Shown in pieces: positions 6,984-16,601 of a stretch of DNA of 64,000 nt. Each line of letters begins with the position of its first letter. Positions within the stretch are counted from its first letter, which is position 1. A program made the translations under genes and the position numbers. Below the pieces are notes generated by a model. It was not told where the DNA came from and made no database searches. It was given only the letters and a program-made list of their open reading frames with translations. Origin of the DNA: Planctomycetota bacterium (GTDB taxonomy: Bacteria > Planctomycetota > Planctomycetia > Pirellulales > Lacipirellulaceae); NCBI GenBank assembly GCA_029781135.1, contig JAKOXH010000029.1, positions 23,754-87,753 on the forward strand. Direction: 5' to 3'.

Positions 6984-9900
6984 ATGATTAGGCTTCGAAT
7001 TTGGATTGTCATCGGGCTAAGTTTCGTATCCTGCATTTCTTCATCGCTTGCCGCTGAAGAAACGCAAACCGCCTTTTCCACGTTAAAGGTGCCGGAAGGC
7101 TTCACGATTGAAGTCGCGGCCAGCGCGCCGCTGATTCAGCGGCCGATCGTCGCCGCGTTCGACGACGATGGCCACCTGTACGTGGCCGAGTCGTCCGGCT
7201 CGAACGACAAGGTTGAGAAACAACTCGCCGACAAACCACACCGTATTGTACGACTCGACGATACCGACGGCGACGGCAAGTTCGACCGCCGCACGGTCTT
7301 CGCCGAGCACCTCATGTTCCCCGAAGGCACAATGTTCTTCGATGGCTCGCTCTACGTGGCGGCCGTGCCCAGCATTTGGAAGTTCACCGACCGCGATGGC
7401 GACGGCGTGGCCGACGAGCGGGTCGAGTGGTTCCAAGGCAAGACGATGACCGGCTGCGCGAACGACCTGCATGGCCCGTATCCCGGCCCCGATGGCTGGA
7501 TCTATTGGTGCAAAGGGGCCTTTGCTGAACAAACTCACATGGTGAATGGCCGCGAGTGGAAAACGAAGGCCGCGCACATCTTCCGCTGCCGCCCCGATGG
7601 CAGCGGCTTCGAGCCGGTCTTCACGGCCGGCATGGATAACCCGGTCGACATTTCATTCATGCCCGACGGCGAGCGGATCGTGTGCGGCACCTATTTCAAC
7701 GGCGACCCACGGCACGACGGCATCGCTCATGCCGTTTACGGCGGCGTCTGGGGCAAGCAGCACAATGTAATCGATGGCCACCCGCGCACCGGCGAGCTGA
7801 TGCCGCTCCTGGTCACGTACTTCAGTGCGGCCGCGTGCAGCGGTTTCGAACGCTACGACTCCGACGCATTCGGCCCTGAGTATCGCGACAATCTCTTCCT
7901 CTGCCAGTTCAACTTGCGCAAGGTCACGCGGCACGTATTGAAACCGAGCGGCAGCACGTATGAATCACAAAATAGCGATCTGGTCAGTTCCGACTTCGTC
8001 GATTTCCACCCGACGGACGTGGTTGTCGACGCCGACGGTAGCCTGCTCGTCATCGATACGGGCGGCTGGTACAAGCTCTGCTGCCCGACGTCGCAACTAT
8101 GGAAGCCAGATATTTTGGGCGGCATTTATCGCGTTCGCCGCACGGGTGCCAAGGCACCGCACGACCCGCGTGGCCGCGAAATCAAATGGAATGATCGCAC
8201 GCCGCCCCAACTATGGGATGATCTTGCCGACGCCCGTTCTGCCGTCCGCAAACGGGCAACGCGCGAACTGGCTCGCCGCCACGATGACCCGACACTTAAG
8301 AAATTCGTCGACGAACTCTCCAAAGGCACGGCGGCAGCCGCCATGGCGGCTACTACTACGAGCGGCGCATCCGCACCGGCAGCTGGCCATTGCGATGCGA
8401 AGGCGGCAGCAAATGCCCGCGCCTGGGCACTCGTCCAAATCAATAGCGCTGCAACGAATCAACTGCTGCGCCACTTGCTCACGAATGAGGACGAGCAGAT
8501 TCGTCACATCGCGCTTTACGCCGCGAGCCTAAACCGCGACGCGGCGGCGGCCCCGGAAGTCTTGCGGTTGCTGCAAACCGATTCACCCGCCAATTGCCGC
8601 ATTGCCGCCGAAACGCTGGGTCGCATCGGCGAACGCCGCGCCGTGCCGCAACTCTTGGCGACCGCCGCCAAAGCCGATGACCGTATCCTGCAGCATTCCG
8701 TCATCTATGCGCTCATCGAACTGGCCGATGTCGCGGCCACTCGCAAGGGTCTGGCAGATAGTAACCCCAAAACAGCTGCCGCGGCGCTGATCGCTCTCGA
8801 CCAAATGGCGGGCGGCGATTTGAAGCCGACCGACGTGATCCCACACCTCAATGCCAGCGATGAAACTCTGCGTCAGGCCGCGTTGTGGATCGTCATGCAC
8901 CGCACCGAATGGGGCAGTGAACTGAGCGATTGGGTCCGTGGACAGTTGAAGTCACTGCCGCCGAAAGCAGAAAACGCGGCGGCCGCGGCAACTCCTTCCA
9001 ATCTTGAGACCTTGATTCGCACATTCGCTGGAAATTCGGCGATCCAGAATTTGCTCGCGGAGGTTGCTATCAATCACGATTCGACGGCGCAAGTCCGCAC
9101 GCTGGCGCTGCAAGTCATGGCGGCCGCCAAGCTGCGCGAACCGCCCGCTTGCTGGATCGACGCCGAGGCGAAAGTCATCGGGGCCGCCGAAACCGCGCTG
9201 TTGCCCCTGGCAATCGGCGCCGCCCGTTCGCTGCCACCGGCCGCTTTGGCGAATGAACCGCTAAAGAAATCACTCATCGCTATCGCCGAAGCGACCAAAT
9301 ACGATACTGCCCTGCGCGTCGACGCCTTAGCAGTCATCAGCGCCAATCTGCCCGGCCTTACCGACGGCCAATTTCAGTTGTTGCAGCAGGCGCTGGCGAC
9401 GGAAAACCCGGTGCCGCTGCGGTCGGCGGCCGCCGAGGGCATCTCGAAAGCTCATCTCACGCCCGCTCAACTTGCGCGGCTCTGCGGCATCGTACGCACC
9501 GCAGGGCCGACGGAAATGAACCGTCTCTTCGCGCCTTTCGCCGAGTCGCAAGATGAGAAACTCGGCCTGCAGTTGCTGGCCGCGCTCAAGGAGAACCCCG
9601 GTTTGTCGGCTGTCCGCTTGGATCTGTTGCGCGAAGCGCTCACCAAGTACAGCCCTGCGGTGCAGCAAGCCATCCGGCCGATCGAGGCGCTGGTCAACGT
9701 CGATGCCGACGCCCAACGCAAGCAAATTGAAAGCTTGCTGCCGCAACTGGCCAAGGGCGATATTCGTCGCGGTCACGTCGCTTTTTACAGTGCGAAAGCC
9801 GTTTGCTCGACGTGCCATCGCCTAGGCATCGGCGGGGGCAACATTGGCCCCGATCTTTCACATATCGGCCAAACGCGCACCGAACGCGATCTGCTCGAAT

Positions 9901-10178
9901 CGATCCTGTTCCCCAGCCTGAGCTTCGTGCGCAGTTACGAACCTGTGTTGATCACCACCGTCGAGGGCAAGACGATCAACGGCGTGATCAAGGACGAAGG
10001 CCCGCAGGAATACGTCGTCGCCACGGGCCCCGATGAAATTGTGAAAGTCGCCCGAGCTGACGTTGACGAAATCCAGCCAAGCAAAGTCTCAATCATGCCC
10101 GCCGGACTCGATAAACAACTCAGTACGCAGGAACTGATCGACCTCGTCGTGTTCCTCAAGAATTCGACGAACCATTGA
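6984..10178 (+). CDS. PVC-type membrane-bound dehydrogenase / HEAT / c-type cytochrome protein
   Basis: A 1064-residue exported protein with a signal peptide (residues 1-24, ending SLAAEE). Residues about 30-400 form a beta-propeller of the PVC membrane-bound-dehydrogenase type: KVPEGFTIEVAASAPLIQRP, then calcium-like DTDGDGKFD and DRDGDGVADER loops, and IDTGGWYKLCCP. The middle, about residues 410-900, is Ala/Leu-rich alpha-helical repeats of HEAT type. The C-terminus has a single haem-binding CSTCH near residue 943, then a beta-rich domain with the family sequence SFVRSYEPVLITTVEGKTING. Such proteins are abundant in planctomycetes; a periplasmic oxidoreductase acting on sugars or derivatives is the usual inference, without proof of substrate. 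The insertion rich in Ala and Thr near residues 447-470 is probably a linker. Confidence 0.88.
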   Translation: MIRLRIWIVIGLSFVSCISSSLAAEETQTAFSTLKVPEGFTIEVAASAPLIQRPIVAAFDDDGHLYVAESSGSNDKVEKQLADKPHRIVRLDDTDGDGKFDRRTVFAEHLMFPEGTMFFDGSLYVAAVPSIWKFTDRDGDGVADERVEWFQGKTMTGCANDLHGPYPGPDGWIYWCKGAFAEQTHMVNGREWKTKAAHIFRCRPDGSGFEPVFTAGMDNPVDISFMPDGERIVCGTYFNGDPRHDGIAHAVYGGVWGKQHNVIDGHPRTGELMPLLVTYFSAAACSGFERYDSDAFGPEYRDNLFLCQFNLRKVTRHVLKPSGSTYESQNSDLVSSDFVDFHPTDVVVDADGSLLVIDTGGWYKLCCPTSQLWKPDILGGIYRVRRTGAKAPHDPRGREIKWNDRTPPQLWDDLADARSAVRKRATRELARRHDDPTLKKFVDELSKGTAAAAMAATTTSGASAPAAGHCDAKAAANARAWALVQINSAATNQLLRHLLTNEDEQIRHIALYAASLNRDAAAAPEVLRLLQTDSPANCRIAAETLGRIGERRAVPQLLATAAKADDRILQHSVIYALIELADVAATRKGLADSNPKTAAAALIALDQMAGGDLKPTDVIPHLNASDETLRQAALWIVMHRTEWGSELSDWVRGQLKSLPPKAENAAAAATPSNLETLIRTFAGNSAIQNLLAEVAINHDSTAQVRTLALQVMAAAKLREPPACWIDAEAKVIGAAETALLPLAIGAARSLPPAALANEPLKKSLIAIAEATKYDTALRVDALAVISANLPGLTDGQFQLLQQALATENPVPLRSAAAEGISKAHLTPAQLARLCGIVRTAGPTEMNRLFAPFAESQDEKLGLQLLAALKENPGLSAVRLDLLREALTKYSPAVQQAIRPIEALVNVDADAQRKQIESLLPQLAKGDIRRGHVAFYSAKAVCSTCHRLGIGGGNIGPDLSHIGQTRTERDLLESILFPSLSFVRSYEPVLITTVEGKTINGVIKDEGPQEYVVATGPDEIVKVARADVDEIQPSKVSIMPAGLDKQLSTQELIDLVVFLKNSTNH

Positions 10179-10202
10179 TTTGAATCGGGAATTTGCTCGA
10201 CT

Positions 10203-10237
10203 CCCTCGCCCTTTGGGAGAGGGCCGGGGTGAGGGCG
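10203..10237. repeat. REP-like hairpin repeat
   Basis: CCCTCGCCCTTTGGGAGAGG followed by GCCGGGGTGAGGG forms a GC-rich stem. The motif resembles the hairpin at 35031-35051 (CCCTCTCC/GGAGAGGG, then GGTGAGGG). It lies 24 bases after the stop of the cytochrome gene and might act as an mRNA 3' end. Confidence 0.6.
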
Positions 10238-10348
10238 ACCTGGCAAAAATTACTACAAATTGACGGTCTAATGCACACTGTTCGATGCAGTGCTTGCATC
10301 GAAGTTCCAACCCAATTTGCCGCCGGCGTGTTGTTCCTGGCAAAGTGA

Positions 10349-11086
10349 ATGCAAATGAAATTCACGAACGCCGCAAGTTGTGCGACGCTGGCCGCCATCT
10401 CCCTCCTTGATGCCGGCTTGACGCTCTTCATCGCTTGGAAATACGCCTACGACGCCGCAACATGGATCGAAGCAATGTTGGCGGCACTTACGCTGCTCGT
10501 TTTGGCCGCGGGTCTCGCCACGATCTGTCGATTTTCAAAACACGTCGATTGTTCGCCTATCGTATGGTGGGCGGTTATCGTCGGCTTGATCCTGGGAGCA
10601 CTTTGGGTCTTTGAAATCCTCACCAACAATGTTCTCGCTCCGCCGCTCCCGGCGCGAGACATCATCGACAATTCATTTTGGGCAGCGATTGAACTCATCA
10701 CTCTTGCGGGCGCATTCGCAATGGCTCTGCGTTCCCGTCGAGTAGTCCACGGCGTCGCGTTTGGTGCGTGGAGCGGGCTGGCGAGCGGATTGATTGCCTG
10801 CACCGCCGCTCTTGCACTCGTCACGTTCGGCATGCGTCTGCTCACGACCGACCCGCTGAATGTCGCCGAATGGGCAACTCGCGGCGGGCCGTCTGGCGTA
10901 TCGAGCATCGAGCGTTACTTTGCCTTCGAAACACTGGCCGGAGCGCTGGGCCACCTGCTGGTGCTGGGCGTTGGATTGGGAACGCTTGTCGGACTATTGG
11001 GGGGCTGGATCGCGGTGCTGGCCACGCGGCTGACTCCACGAGCGAGCCAAGCGATCGAGAGCCCTCCGAATAAGGCGGATCGTTGA
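10349..11086 (+). CDS. Integral membrane protein of unknown function
   Basis: A 245-residue protein, mostly hydrophobic, with about six predicted membrane segments, including residues about 10-30, 40-60, 72-94, 110-130, 140-163 and 200-230. No recognised family motif. Highly hydrophobic, rich in Ala and Leu, ending in a charged tail (SPPNKADR). Two ATG codons lie at the start (MQMKF); the first is used here. The gene is convergent with the MFS transporter and only 19 bases separate the stops. Confidence 0.6.
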   Translation: MQMKFTNAASCATLAAISLLDAGLTLFIAWKYAYDAATWIEAMLAALTLLVLAAGLATICRFSKHVDCSPIVWWAVIVGLILGALWVFEILTNNVLAPPLPARDIIDNSFWAAIELITLAGAFAMALRSRRVVHGVAFGAWSGLASGLIACTAALALVTFGMRLLTTDPLNVAEWATRGGPSGVSSIERYFAFETLAGALGHLLVLGVGLGTLVGLLGGWIAVLATRLTPRASQAIESPPNKADR

Positions 11087-11105
11087 AGAATCGACGAACT
11101 CGAAC

Positions 11106-12725
11106 CTACAGATCATGCATGTGTTCTGGCAGCGGGCGGTTCTTCGTTTCCGGTCCGAGCCAGATGATTGCAACTCCAAGCAAATAGATCGCGGCCAAGG
11201 CAGTCCCCGTTTTAGGAAACGCGTCGATTTCCACTCGTTCCGCCGGAATCCCCTGGGCGAACCAGGCCGTGAGTGTGGCCGTTTGCAGGGTGCCCGCCGC
11301 CGCTAGTACGCGGCCGAAATTGAACGCAAAGCCTTGGCTGGTCGCGCGAATGCTCGTCGGAAACAATTCCGGCAAATACAACGGAAACCAGCCGTAGAAC
11401 GCCGCCGTCACGCCGCCCGCCGTAAACACCGACCATAGAAATTTCGTCCCGAACACGCTGTTCGCTTGATACATGAACACGAGTGCCGCGAACGAACCCA
11501 GGCACAACAGCGCGTACGTGACGCGTCGCCCTAGCCAATCTCCGGCGAGGGCCGCGAGAATCGTGCCGACGATCGCTCCCAAGGCCATATAAATTTGGGT
11601 GAACTCCTTGGCATAGTACGGGCCGCCCTCCGTCGGCAGCAACTTGGCTAGCGGAATCGCCCACTTCGGCGCCCATTGCACCGAGCCCCACGTTCCCAAC
11701 AGCGCCACGCCAGCAAGCGCTGCCCCCAATAACAGCCGGCGCAAACAGCGACTTCGATCACCCGCTTCCAACGCACCAGCCGCTTCGGCACGCTCCAAAT
11801 ACCGCATCACTGGAAACAAATATCCACCGAGAGCGATGGTTAGCCCCACAGCCGAACCGGCAAGTCGAACGAACCTCGCCCACCAGGGCAGGGCATCCGC
11901 GGCACTTGCAGCCACCCCGCGCGTCCAACTGTCAAAAACCGGCGACCAGAAGAACACGACGGCCGCAGCACCTAACGCACCAAAGATCACGCCCAATAGG
12001 TCGCGCGTAGCCCAGTGCGAGGTCGCACCCTGATCGCGCTCTGCCTCCCATTTGCGCGACTCTGGCACGAGCAGCATCACAAAAAACACGAGTAGCGCCG
12101 GCACCGCCCCCACGATCATCATCAGCCGCCAGCCGTCGTTGTGAAGCAAGAGCTTCACCGTGTCGGGCGAAATACCGCACCCTTGTAGCACTCGCCCGAA
12201 TCCTTCGATAAAACTGACGAGCCACAAGCTGATCAAACCGACCAACAAGTAGCCCACATTCGCCGCTGCCCCGATCAGCCCCGCTAAAAACGCCCGCGAG
12301 CGATCGGACCAGATTTCGATCACCAGCGCCACGCCCAGTGCCCACTCGCCTCCCATCCCCAGCGAGGCGACGAAACGCAGCGCGGCAATTTGCCAAGCCG
12401 CGCTCGCGAAGCCGCATAGCCCCGTGAAAATGGCATACGTGAAGATGCTGAGCGACATCGCCCGCACGCGGCCCAGGCGATCTCCCAACCAGCCGAAGAT
12501 GACGCCGCCCGTTGCCGCCCCGATGAGGAACATCGCCATGATCACGGCGAACCAGCCATTCACCGTGGCGGCCGCCGCCCCGCGCGAGGTGAGCAAATCC
12601 TCCAGCGCCTTCGGCCCCACGAGCGGGAACATGCCCATCTCGAAGCCGTCGAATAGCCACCCCAACAAAGCGGCCGCCAACGCCATCCATTTGCCGCGAG
12701 GCGAGTCTGTGTTAGATGTCTGCAT
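11106..12725 (-). CDS. Major facilitator superfamily transporter
   Basis: A 539-residue polytopic protein with about twelve membrane segments. The MFS loop 2-3 signature is GWLGDRLGRVRAMS near residue 80, and the matching motif after helix 8 is GDWLGRRVTYALL. The start WMALAAALLGWLFDGFEMGM, with Asp in the first helix, and RFVASLGMGGEWALGVALV are typical of the sugar/carboxylate:H+ symporter branch (SHS, ShiA and related). About 110 residues more than usual lie in the middle, partly as a hydrophobic hairpin (residues about 225-330). The substrate is not readable. Confidence 0.85.
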   Translation of the reverse strand: MQTSNTDSPRGKWMALAAALLGWLFDGFEMGMFPLVGPKALEDLLTSRGAAAATVNGWFAVIMAMFLIGAATGGVIFGWLGDRLGRVRAMSLSIFTYAIFTGLCGFASAAWQIAALRFVASLGMGGEWALGVALVIEIWSDRSRAFLAGLIGAAANVGYLLVGLISLWLVSFIEGFGRVLQGCGISPDTVKLLLHNDGWRLMMIVGAVPALLVFFVMLLVPESRKWEAERDQGATSHWATRDLLGVIFGALGAAAVVFFWSPVFDSWTRGVAASAADALPWWARFVRLAGSAVGLTIALGGYLFPVMRYLERAEAAGALEAGDRSRCLRRLLLGAALAGVALLGTWGSVQWAPKWAIPLAKLLPTEGGPYYAKEFTQIYMALGAIVGTILAALAGDWLGRRVTYALLCLGSFAALVFMYQANSVFGTKFLWSVFTAGGVTAAFYGWFPLYLPELFPTSIRATSQGFAFNFGRVLAAAGTLQTATLTAWFAQGIPAERVEIDAFPKTGTALAAIYLLGVAIIWLGPETKNRPLPEHMHDL

Positions 12726-12779
12726 CGCCAGGGGGCCTACTCGCCAGGATCGGTCGTAGTCATTCGATCAAAAAAAACT

Positions 12780-12950
12780 GGCCACAGAGGTCACAGAGAA
12801 CACCGAGGAGTAAGACGGAATGTTCAATGCAAAATGAGAAATGCAAAATGTTCAATGCGGACAGATGACATTTTGCGTTGAACATTTTGTATTTTGCTGT
12901 TTATATTCGCTCTCGCTCGGCGTTCTCTGTGGACTCTGTGGCAGAACATC
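12780..12950. repeat. Nested palindromic element (CACAGAG shell, different core)
   Basis: The outer arms are GGCCACAGAGGTCACAGAGA (from 12780) and the inverted TTCTCTGTGGACTCTGTGGC (to about 12943). The inner palindrome uses AATGTTCAATGCAAAATG units facing CATTTTGCGTTGAACATTTTG. The shell matches 5224-5368 and 27988-28128, but the core is unrelated, so shell and core are exchangeable modules. Confidence 0.75.
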
Positions 12951-12962
12951 TTCCCGAATCAC

Positions 12963-15900
12963 CTACTTGCACGAACACAAAAACTCGACGATATCCAAAA
13001 ACTCCGTCGGCGAAAGCGTGCTCGCCAGGTTCTCGGGCATGCTGCTCTGGTTGGTCGTCGTGGTTTCGTCGATATCCCCATTGGCAATCGTGGCTTGCTT
13101 GCCTTCCGCCATTTGCAGGGAGATCGACTTGTCGGTCTTGGCCGTCACGAAACCGACCAATATCTTGCCTTCCGTCGTCACGATCGTCGTCGTCACATAT
13201 TTTGGATCGACCTTCTTGCTCGGCTCGATGATCGACTCGACAATCTCATGCCGTGTGAGCCGCTTGCCCACGTCGCTGTGATCGGGACCAAACTGGTAGC
13301 CCACGTCGCCCACTTTGTGGCAACTCGAGCACAACCGCGTGAAAACCGAGCGGCCGTTCCCCACGTCACCACGAATTGCCTCGACAGCCGCGTATGCCTT
13401 GGCTCGCGCGGGGTCTTTAACCTCCGGATTGACGAGCTTCTTGATCTCCGCCTGAACCGCCAGCCCAGGGGCCCGGCGTCTTGTGTAGTTCGCCAAGAAC
13501 TCCTTCTGCCGATCATTGTCTCCCCCGAACTTGCCCGCTTGGTAGTCGCTCTGCCACTGTGGCTCGAGTGCCGCGAGCGTGTGTTCGAGCGTGTACTCAA
13601 TCCACGAATCACTCTGCTTATCGAGCACGGCGAGAGCCGCTTCAGCCGCTTGGCGAGTGGGAAAGAAACTCAGCCCCCGCACCGCTTCGAGCCGCACGCG
13701 CGGATGTTCATCCCGCACCACCGCCGCCAGCAACTCAGACGCGTTCGGCATATACTCGTACTCATCCGCAACGGTGTGCACCGCGGCGGCCCGCGCTTGC
13801 GGCGTCTTCGCGGTCAGCACGTCGTGTAGCAACTTCTCGTTTACGGCATGGTGACTTTGCTCGACCCACATCGCCTCGCACAACAGGCGGTCGTACTCGG
13901 GGTCGTTCTTATCGAGCCCCGCCACCCACTTGGCAACGGCCGCCAGGATGACTTCCTTCGGCCGATCGCGCAATTCACGCCGGGCGCGGTAACGAGTGCG
14001 CGGTTCGTACGCACGCAGCTGCTCGAGTAGTTCTGCTTCCGGCTTCCGATACTGAATAACCGGCTCCAGCAACTTGTTCTTCGTGTACACGAGCCGATAG
14101 ATGCGTCCCCGCTGGTGGTCGCGGTTCGGGTCGCGCTGCGAATACTGCATGTGGCCGATGAGCGCGTTGCACCAATCGCCAAACCAGAGCGCGCCGTCCG
14201 GCCCGATTTGAGCATCGACCGGCCGGAAGTTCTTATCGGTACTTGCCAACAAATCATTCGGCAGCGGCTTCTCGCCTTTTTTCTCGGCGTCGCTGGCGAC
14301 CATGATGCGCTCGCCGACATATCCGGCCGATTGATCGCGCACGTTGAACCGCGGCATCCCATTCATGTTGATGACGCACGAATACGTAAACTGCCCTTGC
14401 ACATCCTTCGGAAACTGCCGCGTGAGCAGGAACTCGTTGCCCACGCACGGCCGCATGCCCTGGTTGTTGAAGACCGGGTCCATCCCGCGGCGGCCATTCA
14501 CCCACGCGCCACTGAGCGGCGAATCCCAGTGCTGCTGGGCCGTCGTGCCATCGCCCACAAAGCCTTGGCCCCAAGAATCGAACACGTAACACCACGGATT
14601 GCCGTAACCCGGCGTCATGAAATAACGAATCTTCAGCGTTCGCATGTCGATGACGTGCGAGCCCGGTGTATCGTGCGTGCGATGCGGGCCCCAGGGCGTT
14701 TCCACCGTGGTGCTCATCGAGACGCCTTCCAAATTATGGAGCAAGCCGCCGTTGGAGTACTCGAACTTGCCCGCCACGTGATGCGTGTCGTCGCTCGCCC
14801 AGCCATCGAACAACTGCACGACGATGTCCGCCTTGTCGTCGCCGTTGATATCCTTGAGCCACAAGTAGCGCGGTTGATCGACGACGATCACGCCGCCGTT
14901 CCAGAACTCGAACCCCGTGGGGCAGTGCAGCTTGTCGTAGAACACGGTACACTTGTCGGCGTGGCCATCGTGGTCCGTATCTTCCAAAATGAGCAACCGA
15001 TCGCTCGGCCGCGGATCGCCCGGCTTCCATAATGGGTAGGTCGGCATGCAGCAGACCCACAACCGGCCGCGGTTATCGAAGCCGATTTGGTCCGGCTTCG
15101 CCAGTTCGGGAAATTCCTTTTCGCTCGCGAACGGCACCACTTCAAACCCCTCCGGCACTTTCATCGTTTTGACGCATTCCTCCGGCGATAAGTACTCGAG
15201 CTTTTTGGGCTCCGAATAGGCTTGCTGCGGATTGCCGAACCGCGTTGGCGGCACGAACAGCTCGCCCGTCGCACTGTCATCCGGCGGCCCAGGGTCCTTG
15301 CCTTGGGCGATGTCCCAAACGACTCGGTCGCGCACGGCCGCCATCGAGCGAATCTTCTTGTACTCGCGCGGAAACGTTTCGGTGTCCCACGTCCGCCGGC
15401 CACCATATACGTACCAACCATTGAGCATGCGGTAGTCCTGCATGTGGACCCACGACTTATCGTTGATGGCCGCCCGCAGTTTCTTGAACTCATCGGTGCT
15501 CATATTGGCGGCACTCGTCTCACCAAATAGGGCCTGGTCGACCGCGAAGGCAACTTCGCTATCGGCCTTATCGTTGAGGTGGCAGCCATCCACGGTGAAT
15601 TGCATCCCGGCGTGCGAGGCGAAGAGCGGTTCCGTGATGCTCAGAATATCGACGAACGGCAAACCACGGGTTTTGGCGATCTCGGCAATGATTTCGGTGT
15701 AGCGATGCAGGTTTTCGTTCCGCTCGTTGGCGTCCGGCCACAACGGATTCTCGGTCGGTTCCCAGGCGGCCGGTGAGATCAACACGAACCGCGGCTTCCC
15801 GCCACCGGGCCGCGAATACTGCTGGGTCATTTCATCCAGGTATTTGTTGTAGTCGTCGCGAAACTTTTGCTCGCCCGCCGGGCCGGAGAACGCTTCGTTA

Positions 15901-16286
15901 AAGCCGAAGAAACAAATAAACGTATCCGGTCCAAACACTTTCAGCGGGTCGTCGAGCGCCGTGTAGTTGTTGGGCCGCTGCCGGGAGTTAACCTCATCGC
16001 AGGGCCGGCCAAAGTTTCGCACGACTAGTTCCAATTGTGGAAACCGCGTGTGCAGCAGGGCCTCGAAATTGCCGAACAAGTTCATCCGCTCGGCCAACGA
16101 ATTGCCGACGAGCGCGATGTGCTCGTGCTTGATAAACCGCAGTGGCACCGTGTTCGGCGGAAGTTTTTCATTGGGATCGGGTTGCGCAGTCGTTGGAGCA
16201 GCCACAGGGGCTGCACCTTGGCAATCCACCGACCAATAAGCCGAGAACACAAATGCCAAAATAAGGAGGAATGAATAGCTCTTCAT
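12963..16286 (-). CDS. SGNH hydrolase fused to PVC-type dehydrogenase, HEAT repeats and cytochrome c
   Basis: About 1107 residues from the ATG at 16284-16286, which starts a clear signal peptide (KSYSFLLILAFVFSAYWSVD); a TTG nine codons upstream is the alternative. Domain order: an SGNH/GDSL-type hydrolase at about residues 45-270 (HIALVGNSLAERM, FICFFGFNEAF, and VDGCHLN with the catalytic-type Asp-His); a membrane-bound-dehydrogenase propeller at about 360-760 (MKVPEGFEVVPFASEKEFPE, DTDHDGHADK, GPDGALWFGDWC); HEAT-like helices at about 770-950; and one haem site CSSCH near residue 985 with a beta domain after it. It may combine ester or acetyl-ester removal with oxidation of the same carbohydrate. 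It heads a minus-strand block with DUF1501 and PSD1. Confidence 0.87.
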   Translation of the reverse strand: MKSYSFLLILAFVFSAYWSVDCQGAAPVAAPTTAQPDPNEKLPPNTVPLRFIKHEHIALVGNSLAERMNLFGNFEALLHTRFPQLELVVRNFGRPCDEVNSRQRPNNYTALDDPLKVFGPDTFICFFGFNEAFSGPAGEQKFRDDYNKYLDEMTQQYSRPGGGKPRFVLISPAAWEPTENPLWPDANERNENLHRYTEIIAEIAKTRGLPFVDILSITEPLFASHAGMQFTVDGCHLNDKADSEVAFAVDQALFGETSAANMSTDEFKKLRAAINDKSWVHMQDYRMLNGWYVYGGRRTWDTETFPREYKKIRSMAAVRDRVVWDIAQGKDPGPPDDSATGELFVPPTRFGNPQQAYSEPKKLEYLSPEECVKTMKVPEGFEVVPFASEKEFPELAKPDQIGFDNRGRLWVCCMPTYPLWKPGDPRPSDRLLILEDTDHDGHADKCTVFYDKLHCPTGFEFWNGGVIVVDQPRYLWLKDINGDDKADIVVQLFDGWASDDTHHVAGKFEYSNGGLLHNLEGVSMSTTVETPWGPHRTHDTPGSHVIDMRTLKIRYFMTPGYGNPWCYVFDSWGQGFVGDGTTAQQHWDSPLSGAWVNGRRGMDPVFNNQGMRPCVGNEFLLTRQFPKDVQGQFTYSCVINMNGMPRFNVRDQSAGYVGERIMVASDAEKKGEKPLPNDLLASTDKNFRPVDAQIGPDGALWFGDWCNALIGHMQYSQRDPNRDHQRGRIYRLVYTKNKLLEPVIQYRKPEAELLEQLRAYEPRTRYRARRELRDRPKEVILAAVAKWVAGLDKNDPEYDRLLCEAMWVEQSHHAVNEKLLHDVLTAKTPQARAAAVHTVADEYEYMPNASELLAAVVRDEHPRVRLEAVRGLSFFPTRQAAEAALAVLDKQSDSWIEYTLEHTLAALEPQWQSDYQAGKFGGDNDRQKEFLANYTRRRAPGLAVQAEIKKLVNPEVKDPARAKAYAAVEAIRGDVGNGRSVFTRLCSSCHKVGDVGYQFGPDHSDVGKRLTRHEIVESIIEPSKKVDPKYVTTTIVTTEGKILVGFVTAKTDKSISLQMAEGKQATIANGDIDETTTTNQSSMPENLASTLSPTEFLDIVEFLCSCK

Positions 16287-16420
16287 CTCAAGATAGACCG
16301 CCATCGTAAGCAACTGAATTGAATCGCCAAGAAAGCCGCCGCGAGACCGACCCGCCAGAGCCGACTTGCCATAATCTTAGCTACGAGATCGGCCGCTGTC
16401 TGCAAGGCTTGCGCGCGGAT

Positions 16421-16488
16421 CGTTTAACCCGGAGCCAACGGCGACGGAGCGCGAGGTTTTGTCTCGCCGTTGGCTCGGTGTTAAACGA
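16421..16488. repeat. Palindromic element, CGTTTAAC type
   Basis: Arms of about 24 bases, CGTTTAACCCGGAGCCAACG plus GCGA at 16421-16444 and its inverted copy at 16465-16488, differ at only two positions. It is followed after one base by a second, unrelated palindromic element. Confidence 0.8.
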
Positions 16489-16489
16489 C

Positions 16490-16581
16490 GGGGTGGCATG
16501 CTCTCGCGCAGCGTGAGCATGGAATCCCTTTCCTTCAAGTAACATGGCCACGTCGGAGTACCTCCGAGGCCATGCCACCCC
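16490..16581. repeat. Palindromic element, GGGGTGGCATG type
   Basis: Perfect 11-base terminal inverted repeats GGGGTGGCATG (16490-16500) and CATGCCACCCC (16571-16581). Each end folds again (GCTC..GAGC after the left arm; GTCGGAG..CTCCGAG within the right). It belongs to the same family as 28738-28830 (92 and 93 bases long). Confidence 0.82.
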
Positions 16582-16601
16582 GCCGCCCACCGTCAACGCA
16601 G

